Below are positions 1 through 10,607 of a stretch of 64,000 bases of DNA, in pieces (position 1 is the first letter of the stretch; every line of letters begins with the position of its first letter). The DNA comes from Ignavibacteria bacterium (GTDB lineage: Bacteria > Bacteroidota > Ignavibacteria > Tepidaquicellales > Tepidaquicellaceae). Made by a program: the position numbers and the translations under genes. Below the pieces are notes generated by a model that saw only the letters and a program-made list of their open reading frames with translations, had not been told where the DNA came from and did not search any database. The DNA lies in contig JADJTX010000062.1 in assembly GCA_016710985.1 (NCBI GenBank), forward strand, positions 186,001 to 250,000, written 5' to 3'.

Positions 1-533
1 TCGAATGAACCAAGCCGCCTGCTGTGAGGGAGAACCACGATCTTAGGCTCGGCTGAAAGTATTCCGGTTTCTTTCATCAACGGGTAAACGATCAATGAAG
101 CTACAGGCAGTCCGATACTCACCTGATCCTGAAGAAGCTCCGCATAATAAGAATTCTGCCACTCGGGAGGAAGACTCTTGTAAGGAAATTTGTCCATTGT
201 ACGAAACTTATATTCATTTTTATCATTGCCCAGGAGTCTTAAAGATTTTGACTGAAGCCCTCCGCCTTGTTTTAAAGGATACAATCCTCCCGCGAATTTG
301 TCCATGTCCAGTACTTCCGCATCAATTTCAGTAGCCCACAGATCACGCCAGTGATCTCCTGAGAAGATCCTGTTGATCCAGTTGACGTCGTACTTTTTCC
401 CCGGAGTAACTCTTATTGTTTTGTCTGAAGAATAATTTGAATTATTGGATGTGTCAGTCTGACAGTCTGCGATGGATGAAATGAAAATAAATACCAATAC
501 TGCCAGTTGAAAACCAGTGTGATGTATTTTCAT
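1..533 (-). CDS. Secreted surface protein, N-terminal part (runs off the left edge)
   Basis: An open frame starts at the ATG complementary to 531-533 and continues through base 1, giving about 177 residues. It begins MKIHHTGF followed by a hydrophobic stretch ending near ISSIADCQ, a likely signal peptide; the Cys could be lipidated but the preceding residues are not a classic lipobox. The mature part has blocks such as DHWRDLWATEID, FAGGLYPLKQGGG and QSKSLRLLGND. From memory these resemble the domain that precedes the barrel in large Bacteroidota BamA-like or phosphoesterase-linked outer membrane proteins. The family call is inference; the rest of the gene is needed. Cell-envelope location is likely. 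Confidence 0.6.
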   Translation of the reverse strand, partial: MKIHHTGFQLAVLVFIFISSIADCQTDTSNNSNYSSDKTIRVTPGKKYDVNWINRIFSGDHWRDLWATEIDAEVLDMDKFAGGLYPLKQGGGLQSKSLRLLGNDKNEYKFRTMDKFPYKSLPPEWQNSYYAELLQDQVSIGLPVASLIVYPLMKETGILSAEPKIVVLPHSRRLGSF

Positions 534-644
534 ATTAAACAGCATTCCGGTATATAATTTTGTTTTTAGGTGTTTGCAATATATCCCATTATTTAAAAAA
601 GTAAAAGGAGTAAATCTTTTTTATCATTACACTATGATTTTTGG

Positions 645-739
645 GGAACACAGATGGCACTGACTTAGTTTTTAAAGTTTTATAATTTGTTTCAAAAAAT
701 CCGTTTTTTTTTCCGTTTAATCAGTGTTATCCGTGTTCC
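645..739. repeat. Imperfect inverted repeat in the 534-834 gene-free stretch
   Basis: The left arm 645-667 starts GGAACACAGATGGCACTGA. The right arm 718-739, read on the minus strand, starts GGAACACGGATAACACTGA. The arms are about 22 bases with few mismatches and about 50 bases between them. This could be a small miniature element or a transcript hairpin between the outward-facing partial gene and the next gene. Nothing else is recognisable in 534-834. Confidence 0.6.
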
Positions 740-834
740 TTTTTGTCGTGGACGTAGCTCTCAAATTCTGCAGAGTTTTCAAACTTTATTGTTAATTCCT
801 ATTAGTTTAATTTTGCATAAACTAAAACCATTTA

Positions 835-2637
835 ATGAAAATCACTCTCGCTTTGTTCTTTCTTTCCATATTCATTTCCAGCTTTATAACAGCTCAGACA
901 GTTACCGAAAAAGAATTATTTAATCTCACATACGAGGGTGATGCTGATGCATATAATTTTAAATATGATTCAGCTGCCCGAAATTACTGCTATCTTTACA
1001 CTATCCGGGATGAAAACAAATCCTTTGTCATTTCAAAAAATTCGATCTCGGATAAATATGATTATATAATTTCTGATGATATCAAATTTGATTCTAAGGG
1101 AAATTATTACGTAATCACCTCGGACTATAAGGCAGATTACGGAACAAATAATTATTTCCTTATTTCAGAAGGCAAAGTTATCAAAAGCTATAATTATATG
1201 GAATCCTACAACGCTTATGTAAACAAAAAGGATGAGTTTGTTTTTGTATTTAAAGAAAAAGACATGTATATGATCGGTTATTACAATCCTAAATCAGGCT
1301 TCAGGCAATCAGGTCCCTATGAGAATATCAAGTCTGCATTCAATTATACTCAATCTTCAGGTCAGATGGAAGGCGATGCTGAGTCTTATGACGAAGAGGA
1401 TTTTTTCCATAATGAAAATGGTGAAAGGGCTTTCATTGTAATTTCTGAAGGGAAGGCAAAAATATTGTTTGAGTCTAAAGAGATTGCAACAGACTACAGT
1501 GATATAAATGAATCCAGTCTTACACTGAATAAAAATGATGAGCTCAGTTACATTGCAAAAAAAGAAGGCAGATTTTATGAATTTTACGGAAATGAATTTG
1601 TAGTTTCAGGAAGCAAAGAGTATGATAAATTTGAGATCGTAAGTGTTCCATTGTTATTTAACAACAGTAATGAACCTGTTTATATTGGCGGAGATTCCGT
1701 TTCAGAGGATAAATTTAATTATTTTTTAGTCAATGGAAATCAGATCCGGAAAGCATATACCGATAATGGAAGATCTGAAAAGGCTCCGGACTTCGGAAGT
1801 TACATAACGGATGTAAAGGTGAATGACAGCGGAAGCATAACCTACATAGGAAACAGTGAAGTAATAATTCCCGCTAATAAAATAAATCCCTCAGATATTG
1901 TTTATGACCAGTATTATACAAGAAGCTTTTTTGTTAAAGACGGAGTTGCGAATGAACTCGGATATAACATTAACCGGATAAAGTATAACGATGACGGGGA
2001 CATGCTGTATTCAGGCATAGCCGATTTAAAGAAAAAGGAGAATCTGCTGATGCTGAATTACGGGGTAAGTAAAATCATTATGAACAATAAAATTTATGAT
2101 GACATTTATGAATACGGTTTTACTCCTTCAGATGAAATATATTATGTCGGTCAGAATTATGAAGATTCAGTGAAGAATCAAAAATATGAGGCTTCTCTGT
2201 TTATCGGAGATAAATTAATCGGAAAGTATGATTATTTCGTTTATCAGACTGAAGGTGAGAATTCTTCCATTATAAAATTTGATTCTGATGACAATTATGC
2301 CTTTGTAGGAGCCGAAAACACTGATCCTCTTATCACTGAATTTTTCATACTAACAAATAACGGCAGGCTGCCTTTTCCTTCAAATGTAACAGGTTCTAAA
2401 ATGTTTACTTATGTTTCAAATCTAATGTATAACAATGATGATAAGCTGTTCTATGCAGGTGACATGACTTTAGATACAGCAACTTATCAGGTCTCGAAAG
2501 AACTATTTTATAATAATAAGACATTAAACAAAACATATAATTCCATTTATGAACTAGAGTATGATGATGAGGAAGATCAAATAACATTTTTAGGTTCACG
2601 CGGTAAGAAAATTTATTTTGTTACGGTGAAACTATAG
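835..2637 (+). CDS. Secreted protein of unknown function, probably beta-rich
   Basis: 600 residues starting with a clear signal peptide (MKITLALFFLSIFISSFITAQ), so exported. The mature part is rich in Tyr, Asp, Asn and Ser and has recurrent short motifs of the type YDDIxxxxFxxxxEIYYxG and YIGGDS, roughly every 40-60 residues, which suggests a beta-propeller or similar repeat fold. It has no type IX sorting domain, no lipobox and no recognisable catalytic motif. It stands alone between a divergent partial gene and convergent comEC. I do not recognise a named family. Confidence 0.75.
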   Translation: MKITLALFFLSIFISSFITAQTVTEKELFNLTYEGDADAYNFKYDSAARNYCYLYTIRDENKSFVISKNSISDKYDYIISDDIKFDSKGNYYVITSDYKADYGTNNYFLISEGKVIKSYNYMESYNAYVNKKDEFVFVFKEKDMYMIGYYNPKSGFRQSGPYENIKSAFNYTQSSGQMEGDAESYDEEDFFHNENGERAFIVISEGKAKILFESKEIATDYSDINESSLTLNKNDELSYIAKKEGRFYEFYGNEFVVSGSKEYDKFEIVSVPLLFNNSNEPVYIGGDSVSEDKFNYFLVNGNQIRKAYTDNGRSEKAPDFGSYITDVKVNDSGSITYIGNSEVIIPANKINPSDIVYDQYYTRSFFVKDGVANELGYNINRIKYNDDGDMLYSGIADLKKKENLLMLNYGVSKIIMNNKIYDDIYEYGFTPSDEIYYVGQNYEDSVKNQKYEASLFIGDKLIGKYDYFVYQTEGENSSIIKFDSDDNYAFVGAENTDPLITEFFILTNNGRLPFPSNVTGSKMFTYVSNLMYNNDDKLFYAGDMTLDTATYQVSKELFYNNKTLNKTYNSIYELEYDDEEDQITFLGSRGKKIYFVTVKL

Positions 2638-2734
2638 TTATGTGTTATATTATTACGGAGTTTTGTTTCCAAATCTTAAAAAATCAGTTAGGTAAAATCA
2701 GTTTATTAAAATAATTCAAGATTGTAAGTAGAAA

Positions 2735-5169
2735 TTACCAGTCAATTATTTCAATGTTTCTGCCGTCGCTTTGAAACACTACTGCGCCTTCCGTATCAGT
2801 TCTGTGGATCACTGCACCAATGTTATTCAAACGGTTTAATACTAAATCTGACGGATGATTGAATTTGTTATACATTCCGCAGGATATTACTGCGTGCTGC
2901 GGTTTGTTGTTTACAATGAACTTTATGGTAGATGATGTTATGCTTCCGTGATGAGCAACTTTCAATACGTCAGTTTCAATGAAACCGGTGTATGTATCAC
3001 TTATAAAATTCTCAGATTCTTTTTCTATGTCTCCTGAAAAAAAGAATTCATTCTCTTTATATTTTAAGATAAATGCAACCGAGCCGTTGTTTAAATTATT
3101 GTTTAAAGTATTTCCGGTTTGGTCTACAAACTCAGCGCCGGGAAAAATAAAATACAATCTCAGGTTTTCAATATTATTTATATAGTCGCCCGTTCTGATT
3201 GTTTCTCTTGGTATTTTTTTTGCCTGAATAAGACTGTCCATGGTATTTGTAAATGCAGTATTATACTTCTGCCCGCTTTCGATTATTTTTCCTATTTCAA
3301 AATTTTCCAGCAGATAATGAATTCCGCCTATGTGATCGAGATGAAGATGTGTAATGATCAGAAGATCAATTCTTGAAACTGAGTTTCTCTTTAAGTACGG
3401 AGCAATTATTCTTTCTCCGCTGTTCGAAACGAAAGATGTTCTTCCGCAGTCCACTAAAATGATTTTATCGTCAGGTGTATGTATTACAGAACAGTCGCCC
3501 TGTCCGACATCAAGAAAAGTTATCTTTAATTTTTTTTCAAGATCAGTTTCAAGAATGAAGTATCCGCAAAGAATCAGTCCGCTTAGAATGATCCTGAAAC
3601 AAAAATTACCTTCCGTCTTTCTCCATATAAGTATTAATACTATCAGGTAGTATGCAATGATGCTTGTAAAATTAAAATTCTCAACACTGAAGTATGCAAA
3701 GTCCGGTGATGCGCACCATTGTATAAAGCTCAGCTGAACATAAAGCAGAACATTGTTTGTCTCTGATATGACAGAAGACAGATATTCTGAAATTGCAGCA
3801 ATGAACATCTGAAAAAAACCGATTGCTAAGGATAAATTTGCAAGCGGGACTGCAATAATATTGGTAAGCAGGGAGATGACTGAAATTTTACCAAAATAAT
3901 TCGCAGTGATCGGAATAGTTCCGATCTGAGCTGCAAGAGATGTAAAGAAAAGAGCAAGAAGCATCAGCGCAATTTTCTTTCCTTTTATGTGCAGTTCCCG
4001 GATCCGGCTTAAGAACACTTTTTCAAAAGTTGTCAGAAATACCGCCATTGATAACACAGCGGAAAAGGAAAGAATAAATCCCGGATCAAATAGTTGTTTA
4101 GCATCATAAATTAAGATCATCATTGCTGCCATTCCAATGATGTTGTAAAAGTTAATTCTTCTTTCCAGTAAGATCGCGATCAGAACAAGTATCCCCATTA
4201 TGCTGGCTCTCACGATAGATGCAGTATTTCCGGTAAACATGCAGTAGAAAATCAGGAATGCTATTGTTATGACGGCTCTTGGGATCATGGGAAATCTTAA
4301 GAGAGAAAGTATAAGTGAAAGTGAAATTATTATGTAGGCAACATTCAGACCCGACACCGCAATAAGGTGCATCACGCCGGCATTCACAAAATCATCTTTC
4401 ATTTCCTGAGTGATGTCGCTCCTTTCTCCGGTGATGAGTCCTTTAAGATACGCTGCTTCATCTCCGTCATAATTTTTGTCAATTGTCGTAAGGACAAATA
4501 TCTTTACCGGTATTAAAATATTCTGATAAAAGTAATTAAGGTTATCCTTTGAAAGTACAGTTACATTTTTATAATCATTTACATAAAACAACTTGTGAAT
4601 ATTCTGTATTTCCAGATACTTCCTGTAATCAAAATCTCCCGGATTCCTTTTACCGGGGCTTCGGATAATTTTCCGCGTACAGAGATCTTATCTCCTGCTT
4701 CAAGCGATGGTGTATCAGGATCAGTTTTACTGAAGAGATTCTTTCTGATTTCAATTTTAACATCACCGGAAACATTGAAAGTATCCTTTCCTGAAATAAT
4801 AAAATTGCTTTCAAGAGAAAGTTTAATTCTGTTTGTATCATAGTCAGGAATGTCCTTTATGATACCTGTTAAAATAATACTCGAGTTTTGCTTTGTATCC
4901 GGAATTAGCCTGATTGAATTTTCCGGTAAATTGAAGAAATCAAGGTTTGATTTGAAAATACCGGAAAGCAAAATGACAAGGTACAGAAGAATTACCAAAA
5001 CCGTCTGAAAATAATTTTTCTTAAATGAAAATAGTGAGATGGCTACGGTAAGTATAAGAGTCATGATTATCAGTAAAAGTGTGTTGAACAAATACTGAGC
5101 GCCGATCAGAATTCCGAAAGCAAACACTATCGTGAATTTAAGTGCCGGCATGTTGTTAATCGGATTCAT
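2735..5169 (-). CDS. comEC: ComEC/Rec2 family DNA-uptake channel, one frameshift
   Basis: Inner-membrane channel family for uptake of single-stranded DNA in natural competence. The sequence falls in two frames: 5169-4579 (N-terminal membrane segments and an OB-like DUF4131 region) and 4591-2735 (Competence domain with many membrane helices, including GLITGERSDI and HLIAVSGLNVAY, then a metallo-beta-lactamase-like domain with DVGQGDCSVIHTP, DCGR and THLHLDHIGG). The second frame stays open upstream as NPGDFDYRKYLE, the expected ComEC sequence. One extra A in the short A run at 4648-4651 joins them into about 811 residues, normal for the family. I start at ATG 5169 (MNPINNMPALK) rather than the longer open frame to 5292. 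The break is probably a sequencing error. Confidence 0.9.
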
Positions 5170-5435
5170 ATTATAATTAAGACGAATTGTAGTCTCAGGA
5201 TTTCTGCATAACTTATTAATGCCACGGACCAATGTCAAATTTAAATTATGGCATTTGTGAAAATGAATGCGGAAGAAAACAGATAAAGTCATTCAGAGAG
5301 GATTCCCCAATCCATGTATTTTATTGTGTATAAAATGAAGATTGATGGGGTATTCTAAGACTTTATTAAACGAATGGATTTTTCTAATTTGCTGTTGCTG
5401 AAATTTTATTAGCTCCGTATTTCAAAAAAAAAATA

Positions 5436-6862
5436 TTGAATAAAAGTATCTTTGAAATTATTTCTGAAAATTTACTGATCATTTTTTATTCTGTTTTGAT
5501 TCTTCCTTTCTCAATCCTTTTTTTATTTAATCATCCTTCTTCAGATGACTGGGGACCGGCGGTGAATAATAATATCTACGGCTTCTGGCAAACACAGATG
5601 AATGCATACAAGTACTGGACAGGTAAGTATTTTTCGAGCGCAGTTCTCAGTTTCAGCCCGCTATACTTTAACTCATTTACCGGCTACAAAGTCTTTACGT
5701 TATTTCTGATGCTACTATTTATTTATGTGCTGTTTGTATTCATATCTGAATTTACAAAAAGTATCCTTAACATTAAGGAAAGGATAGTGATCTCATTATC
5801 GGTATTCTTTTTATATCTTTATTCAATGCCGAATATAGCGCAGAGTTTCTACTGGTTGACAGCTTCGGTCGTATATCAATGCGGGATTATATTGATCATG
5901 CTGTTTTTAATATTGTATAACAGAATAAATCAATCTGAAAGATCATCTTCAGGGTTTTTGCTGATCATAATTTCATGTCTTGTACTAACAGCAATTGCAG
6001 GATGCAGTGAAATGGCGATGGTGATAGGAGTATTGACAATTGCACTATTCATCCTTTATAATTTATTCATAGATAAAAAAATCAAGCTCTTGTTGGTTTT
6101 ATTTGCTGCGGTAATTTCCATTGCGGCTTATTTTTTAATCTCATCACCGGGCAACAGCATAAGAGGCGCACTTTATCCAAACAGCCATCAGCTTTTACTA
6201 TCCTTGCAGATCACTATAACCACTCTGATTGAGTATTTATTATCATGGATATTTTTATCGCCTCTGCTGTTTGTGACATTTTTAATTATTCCTTATTTAT
6301 TTAAGTTTGCAAAAAGTCTCAATATAAAACGTACTGATATTTATCTGAATCCGCTGGTAACCGGATTAGTCTTTATAATAATATTATTCATATTGTTTTT
6401 TACACCTGTCTGGAGCCTTGGTGTACAGCCGTTCAACAGAACAGTTAATATAATTTATTTTATTTTTCTGACAGGGTGGTTTTATAATGTATTTGTTATA
6501 GTGTATTACCTGATAAGTAAATTTAATATTGACGCGGACAGGATTCCCAAGTATGCATATACTGCGGCTCTGATTATAGTTGTTTTATTTTTATTTAAAA
6601 AAATAATGTAAGAAGGGCGTATGCTGATTTGCTCAGAGGCGGAGCAGTCAGCTATGACAAAGAGTTGAATGAACGATATGATTTCATTTATAAAAGCTCT
6701 TCGGATAGTGTAATAGTTAACCCTTTAATTAATACACCAAGGACAACTTACCTGTCCGACATTTCAGCAGATCCTTCTTCCGTTCTTAACAGAAATTACG
6801 CCCGCTATTTTAATAAAAGATCGATTGCTCTTTCAAAGTCAGATTCACTTCCGGATGAATGA
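5436..6862 (+). CDS. Polytopic membrane protein, DUF6056-like, one frameshift
   Basis: The first frame (5436-6611, 391 residues) has about ten hydrophobic helices and an early SSDDWGP motif. It ends at an A run (6597-6603, seven A). One more A continues the frame as NNVRRAYADLLRGG followed by YDKELNERYDFIY, joining the downstream frame to 6862 (about 475 residues in all). The soluble C-terminal block after the last helix looks like the end of DUF6056-type proteins, which resemble membrane glycosyltransferases of the GT-C type. A glycan-related role is inference only. The start is a TTG; no ATG lies nearby in frame. Divergent from comEC. Confidence 0.65.
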
Positions 6863-6921
6863 ACTAATGTAACAGGCAGTAACAATAAAAGAAAAATATT
6901 ATTTATTAATAAATATATAAA

Positions 6922-8226
6922 ATGAATCCTGTTGAAATCATAAAGTTAAAACGAAATAACTTACATCTGTCAAAAAAACAAATTCACATATTTATAGACG
7001 GTTACTTAAAAGGCGAGGTTACTGATTATCAGATGTCAGCATTTCTCATGGCAGTATATTTCAACGGTATGGACGATGATGAGACATTTTACCTTACAGA
7101 GACAATGCTTAACTCCGGTGTAACGGTTGATCTGAATTACCTCCATGTTCCTAAAGTTGATAAACATTCCACGGGAGGAGTCGGGGATAAGACTTCCATA
7201 ATACTTGCACCTCTTGTAGCTGCCTGCGGAATAGCCGTTCCGATGATATCAGGCAGGGGACTTGGCCACACCGGGGGAACTCTTGACAAGCTTGAATCCA
7301 TTCCCGGATTCAATGTTAACTTTTCAATTCAGGATTTCAAAAGGATCATAGCCGAGATCGGAGTCGTAATGATCGGCCAGACAGAAGAGTTTGCTCCGGC
7401 GGATAAAAGGATCTATTCATTGCGTGATGTCACTGCAACCGTGGAAAGCATTCCGCTGATAACATCAAGCATAATGAGCAAGAAGCTTGCAGAAGGAGCA
7501 GACGCGTTTGTATTTGATATTAAAATAGGGAGCGGCGCAAATCTTCCCGATCATGATAAGTCTCTTGAGCTTGCAAAAAAATTAATTTCAACTTCGAAGA
7601 AATTCGGAAAGAAAGCCATGGCTATTCTCACAGACATGGAGCAGCCTCTTGGAAGAAAATTAGGAAACTGGCTTGAAGTTGAAGAATGCATTGAACTCAT
7701 GAACGGGGGATTAATACCGGATCTGTATAAGGTAAATAATGTTCTTGCAGGAGCAATGATCTATCTTGGCGGAAAGGCAAATAGTGTGGAGGATGGCGAA
7801 AAAATTGCTACCGAAAAATTATTGGATAAAAGTGCTTATAAGAAATTTCTAGAACTCGTAGAGATTCAAAACGGAAATGCTGATTACATAAAAGACTGGA
7901 CAAACCTAAAGAGAGCTAAATACAAGAAGGATATTATTGCAGTTGAAGACGGCTTCGTTGCAGAAATGAGAGCTGAGGATTTCGGATTCAGTCTCATAGA
8001 GCTTGGAAGCGGAAGGAAAAAAATTGAAGATAAAATAGATTACCTTGCCGGGATAATTCTAAAAAAGAAATGCGGAGATGAAGTGAGAAAAGGTGAAGTG
8101 ATTTGCGAGCTGTACTCAGGGCATGAAGATAAGCTGTTGAAAGGCGACTTGAGACTTGAAGGTGCAGTAAAAATAAGTAAGGCGAAACCCGGAATGAAAA
8201 ATTTAATTTTAGACATACTGGAATGA
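6922..8226 (+). CDS. deoA: Pyrimidine-nucleoside phosphorylase
   Basis: Catalyses reversible phosphorolysis of thymidine/uridine nucleosides to base plus (deoxy)ribose 1-phosphate in the cytosol. The 434-residue length fits the family. The signature KHSTGGVGDKTS (about 81-92) binds phosphate and GRGLGHTGGTLDKLE (111-125) is the second conserved block; the C-terminal barrel-sandwich part (EDGFVAEM to the end) is present. Whether the enzyme prefers thymidine (DeoA) or both pyrimidine nucleosides (Pdp) cannot be told from sequence. The stop overlaps the start of the next gene by ATGA, so the two are co-translated. Confidence 0.93.
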   Translation: MNPVEIIKLKRNNLHLSKKQIHIFIDGYLKGEVTDYQMSAFLMAVYFNGMDDDETFYLTETMLNSGVTVDLNYLHVPKVDKHSTGGVGDKTSIILAPLVAACGIAVPMISGRGLGHTGGTLDKLESIPGFNVNFSIQDFKRIIAEIGVVMIGQTEEFAPADKRIYSLRDVTATVESIPLITSSIMSKKLAEGADAFVFDIKIGSGANLPDHDKSLELAKKLISTSKKFGKKAMAILTDMEQPLGRKLGNWLEVEECIELMNGGLIPDLYKVNNVLAGAMIYLGGKANSVEDGEKIATEKLLDKSAYKKFLELVEIQNGNADYIKDWTNLKRAKYKKDIIAVEDGFVAEMRAEDFGFSLIELGSGRKKIEDKIDYLAGIILKKKCGDEVRKGEVICELYSGHEDKLLKGDLRLEGAVKISKAKPGMKNLILDILE

Positions 8227-8807
8227 TAAAGTTTTTTTACAGATCAGCAAAATTACTTATATTACTCGCAATCTTGGCCACAGCGGGATATTTTTATTTT
8301 CTGCCAAAGCAGGATAGTGAGAAGAAAGAGAAAGTTGAATCAGTAATAACAACTGATTCAAACAAGTATTTAACCGTAAGCAGAGTCATTGACGGAGATA
8401 CTTTTAAAATGTCAAACGGTGAAAAAGTGAGACTAATTGGAATTGACACTCCCGAGAAATACGACTCTGATAAACTTGAGAAAAATTCTTCGAGAACCGG
8501 GAGAGATAAAGAGACAATAAAAAAACTCGGCGAGGCTTCTACTGAATATGTAAAAAAACTTGTTGAAGGAAAAAGGGTAACGTTGGTTCAGGATCCGGGG
8601 TATGATGATAAAGATAAATATGGACGGCTGCTGAGATACGTGTATACGGAAGACGGAATTTTTGTGAATGCAAAAATTCTCGAAGACGGTTATGCAAATG
8701 TTTACTATTCAAATTCAATTTCAAAGCAGAGTGAGTTTGTAAAACTGGAAAAAGAAGCCAGAGAAAATAAAAGGGGACTATGGGGTAAAGTTGACGGTCT
8801 GAAGTAG
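8223..8807 (+). CDS. Membrane-anchored thermonuclease (SNase-like) family protein
   Basis: 194 residues: an N-terminal hydrophobic anchor or signal (about 11-27), a short Lys/Glu linker, then an SNase domain (51-190). The conserved VIDGDTF, VRLIGIDTPE and YGRLLRYV blocks are present, so the catalytic Arg70, Asp75, Glu78 and Arg135 equivalents of staphylococcal nuclease are all kept. It is probably an active periplasmic or surface Ca-dependent nuclease. It is coupled by a four-base overlap to the nucleoside phosphorylase, a plausible pairing for salvage of nucleotides from external nucleic acid (inference). The stop codon runs straight into a 7-bp tandem repeat. Confidence 0.88.
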   Translation: MIKFFYRSAKLLILLAILATAGYFYFLPKQDSEKKEKVESVITTDSNKYLTVSRVIDGDTFKMSNGEKVRLIGIDTPEKYDSDKLEKNSSRTGRDKETIKKLGEASTEYVKKLVEGKRVTLVQDPGYDDKDKYGRLLRYVYTEDGIFVNAKILEDGYANVYYSNSISKQSEFVKLEKEARENKRGLWGKVDGLK

Positions 8808-8882
8808 TTGATAGTTGATAATTGATAATTGATAATTGATAATTGATAATTGATAATTGATAATTGATAATTGATAATTGAT
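8808..8882 (+). repeat. 7-bp tandem repeat (TTGATAA), about 10.7 copies
   Basis: The array begins on the base after the TAG stop of the nuclease gene. The first unit is TTGATAG and the others are TTGATAA. Because seven is not a multiple of three, TGA and TAA occur in all three forward frames. Confidence 0.95.
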
Positions 8883-8903
8883 GTATTTGTAAATGTACTC
8901 TGT

Positions 8904-9035
8904 TTATCTGAAAGTAAATCCTGTTATGATTAGTTTGATAGTCAGATAAATTGTAAAGATAGTTGCAAGTATAATGATCAGCATTGCGACCCTTGCAAAA
9001 AAACTATGATACTTTTCAGGCTTTTCTGTCCCCAT
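8904..9035 (-). CDS. Possible 43-residue membrane protein
   Basis: A short open frame with ATG at 9035 reads MGTEKPEKYHSFFARV, then one hydrophobic helix (AMLIIILATIFTIYLTIKL), and ends TGFTFR. The charged cytoplasmic start followed by a single membrane span is the shape of a real small membrane protein, and it lies in an otherwise gene-free gap. There is no clear ribosome site and no family match that I recognise. Downstream of, and on the same strand as, the 3-hydroxyacyl-CoA dehydrogenase-like gene. Confidence 0.45.
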   Translation of the reverse strand: MGTEKPEKYHSFFARVAMLIIILATIFTIYLTIKLIITGFTFR

Positions 9036-9067
9036 TGAATTGTGATTAGTTGTCAAATAAAATTAAT

Positions 9068-9117
9068 TTTAACAGCTATCAGCTAACTGTTAACTGCTAA
9101 CGCTAACTGCTGACTGC
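9068..9117 (-). repeat. Degenerate word repeat (GTTAGCAG/GTTAACAG/GTTAGCTG) overlapping a gene end
   Basis: On the minus strand, short variants of an 8-9 base word follow one another, starting inside the final codons of the dehydrogenase-like gene and carrying several TAG and TGA triplets. Confidence 0.6.
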
Positions 9118-9774
9118 TTCAAGATATTTTTCTTTCAGAAGAGGTGTGATCCTGTATCTGTCGTCCCCGAACTCATCAAACATGGATCTCAGAATATTAT
9201 ATACTAGTTCAACTCCGATTCTTTCAGACCACTCAATAGGTCCGTACGGATAATTTGTACCAAGCTTCATTGCAGTGTCAATGTCTTCTCTGTTTGATGT
9301 GCCTTCCTGCAAAACAAGATAGGCTTCATTAATTATCATTGAAATTATTCTCAATGATACCATTCCGGGTCTGTCGACAACTTCATGCACTTCCTTTTCA
9401 ACATTCTCAAAAAGCTTTTTGACTTTATCAAAAGTTTCCGGTGAAGTTAAGTTTGTTTTAGTAATTTCAATTCCCTTAACTTCAGAAAATGTTGGATACA
9501 AGCCCGCACCTGTTATTCTTTCCGGGTGTTTTGAGTTGACCGCCTGCTCTAATGCCGTAATGCAGAGCGAAGAAGAAATTATAACTGCTTTGGAATTCTT
9601 CTCATCAATGAAATTCAAAATATTAAATTTAATTTCTTTGTTGAAATTTGTAAGTTCAAATATGAAGTCAACCGTTTCATCGAGCTCCTCTGCTATGTCA
9701 TATTTAAACTTAAGAAGGTCAGATAATTCTGCCATTAAAGATTCATCATCGCCGATCAGAAAGATTTTTTCCAT
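9103..9774 (-). CDS. 3-hydroxyacyl-CoA dehydrogenase-like protein
   Basis: 223 residues. The C-terminal half (about 125-215) is the C-terminal domain of 3-hydroxyacyl-CoA dehydrogenases: RPGMVSLRIISMIINEAYLVLQEG, then DIDTAMKLGTNYPYGPIEW. The N-terminal half keeps a Rossmann-like start (KIFLIGDDE) but the usual GxGxMG nucleotide loop is replaced and the domain is short, so dehydrogenase activity is uncertain. It may be a diverged 3-hydroxybutyryl-CoA dehydrogenase. The last codons and stop (GCAGTCAGCAGTTAG) merge into a repeat of similar words that continues to about 9068. Confidence 0.75.
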   Translation of the reverse strand: MEKIFLIGDDESLMAELSDLLKFKYDIAEELDETVDFIFELTNFNKEIKFNILNFIDEKNSKAVIISSSLCITALEQAVNSKHPERITGAGLYPTFSEVKGIEITKTNLTSPETFDKVKKLFENVEKEVHEVVDRPGMVSLRIISMIINEAYLVLQEGTSNREDIDTAMKLGTNYPYGPIEWSERIGVELVYNILRSMFDEFGDDRYRITPLLKEKYLEAVSS

Positions 9775-9797
9775 TTATGTTTGATAAAATTATTTAG

Positions 9798-10571
9798 TTG
9801 AATAATAAAGAATTAAAAACCTATTTAGATTCGCTTTACAATAAATACAGAGACAAATATTCTTCAAAGGACCCCGTTTGGATATTACACAATTTTAACG
9901 AAGCAAAGGACATTGAGATTGCCGGCCTGATCACTTCGTCTTATGCATATGGAAAGGTTGAACAAATCAATGCTTTTGTAAATAAATTTCTGAAGAATAT
10001 TGATTTTAAAGTTCACGAATTTACTTCTAATTATTCTGAACATAAAGACAAAAAATATCTGAAAGATCTTTACTACAGATTTAATACCTCGGATGATCTG
10101 TCATTACTAATTATTAATATTAAGAATGCTTTGAATGCTTATGGAAGTCTGCAGAATCTTTTTCTTCATGAATATGCTCCGCAACATCAGAATGTTCTTC
10201 CGGCACTTACATACTTTTCATATGAACTTAACAAATTAACAAATGACGGATCATATTTCACTTACCTGATTCCCGTAACCGGAAAAAAGTCAGCGTGTAA
10301 GCGCCTCAATCTGTACTTAAGATGGATGGTTCGTAAAGACGAAATTGATCTGGGTATCTGGGAAAACATTGACAAGTCGAAACTCATTATGCCGGTTGAT
10401 ACTCATATTTACAGAGTAAGCAGAAAGCTGAGGCTAGTTAAAAGAAAATCCTGTGATATGAAGTTTGCACTTGAGTTAACGGATAAATTAAAAAAGTTCG
10501 ATGGAAATGATCCGGTGAAATATGATTTTGCGTTGTGTCATGCGGGAATAGAAAAAAGCTTCAGTACATAA
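9798..10571 (+). CDS. TIGR02757 (DUF2400) family protein
   Basis: 257 residues, the usual family length. The features are an N-terminal YRDKYSSKDPVWILHNF, a central block with SACKRLNLYLRWMVR, and a C-terminal MPVDTHIYRVSRKLRLV then DPVKYDFALCHAGI. The THIYR...HAGI arrangement recalls the helix-hairpin-helix DNA glycosylase fold, which is why a nucleic-acid role is sometimes suggested; no function is established. It starts with TTG 24 bases from the divergent dehydrogenase-like gene. The last codons form the left arm of a terminator. Confidence 0.85.
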   Translation: MNNKELKTYLDSLYNKYRDKYSSKDPVWILHNFNEAKDIEIAGLITSSYAYGKVEQINAFVNKFLKNIDFKVHEFTSNYSEHKDKKYLKDLYYRFNTSDDLSLLIINIKNALNAYGSLQNLFLHEYAPQHQNVLPALTYFSYELNKLTNDGSYFTYLIPVTGKKSACKRLNLYLRWMVRKDEIDLGIWENIDKSKLIMPVDTHIYRVSRKLRLVKRKSCDMKFALELTDKLKKFDGNDPVKYDFALCHAGIEKSFST

Positions 10572-10590
10572 AAACCTGAAGCTTTTTAAT
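10553..10590. terminator. Bidirectional terminator between convergent genes
   Basis: A perfect 12-base stem (AAAAAGCTTCAG at 10553-10564 with CTGAAGCTTTTT at 10576-10587) has an 11-base loop and A/T tracts on both sides. It serves the TIGR02757 gene and the convergent prolyl oligopeptidase gene. Confidence 0.85.
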
Positions 10591-10607
10591 TACCGGAACT
10601 TGTTCAA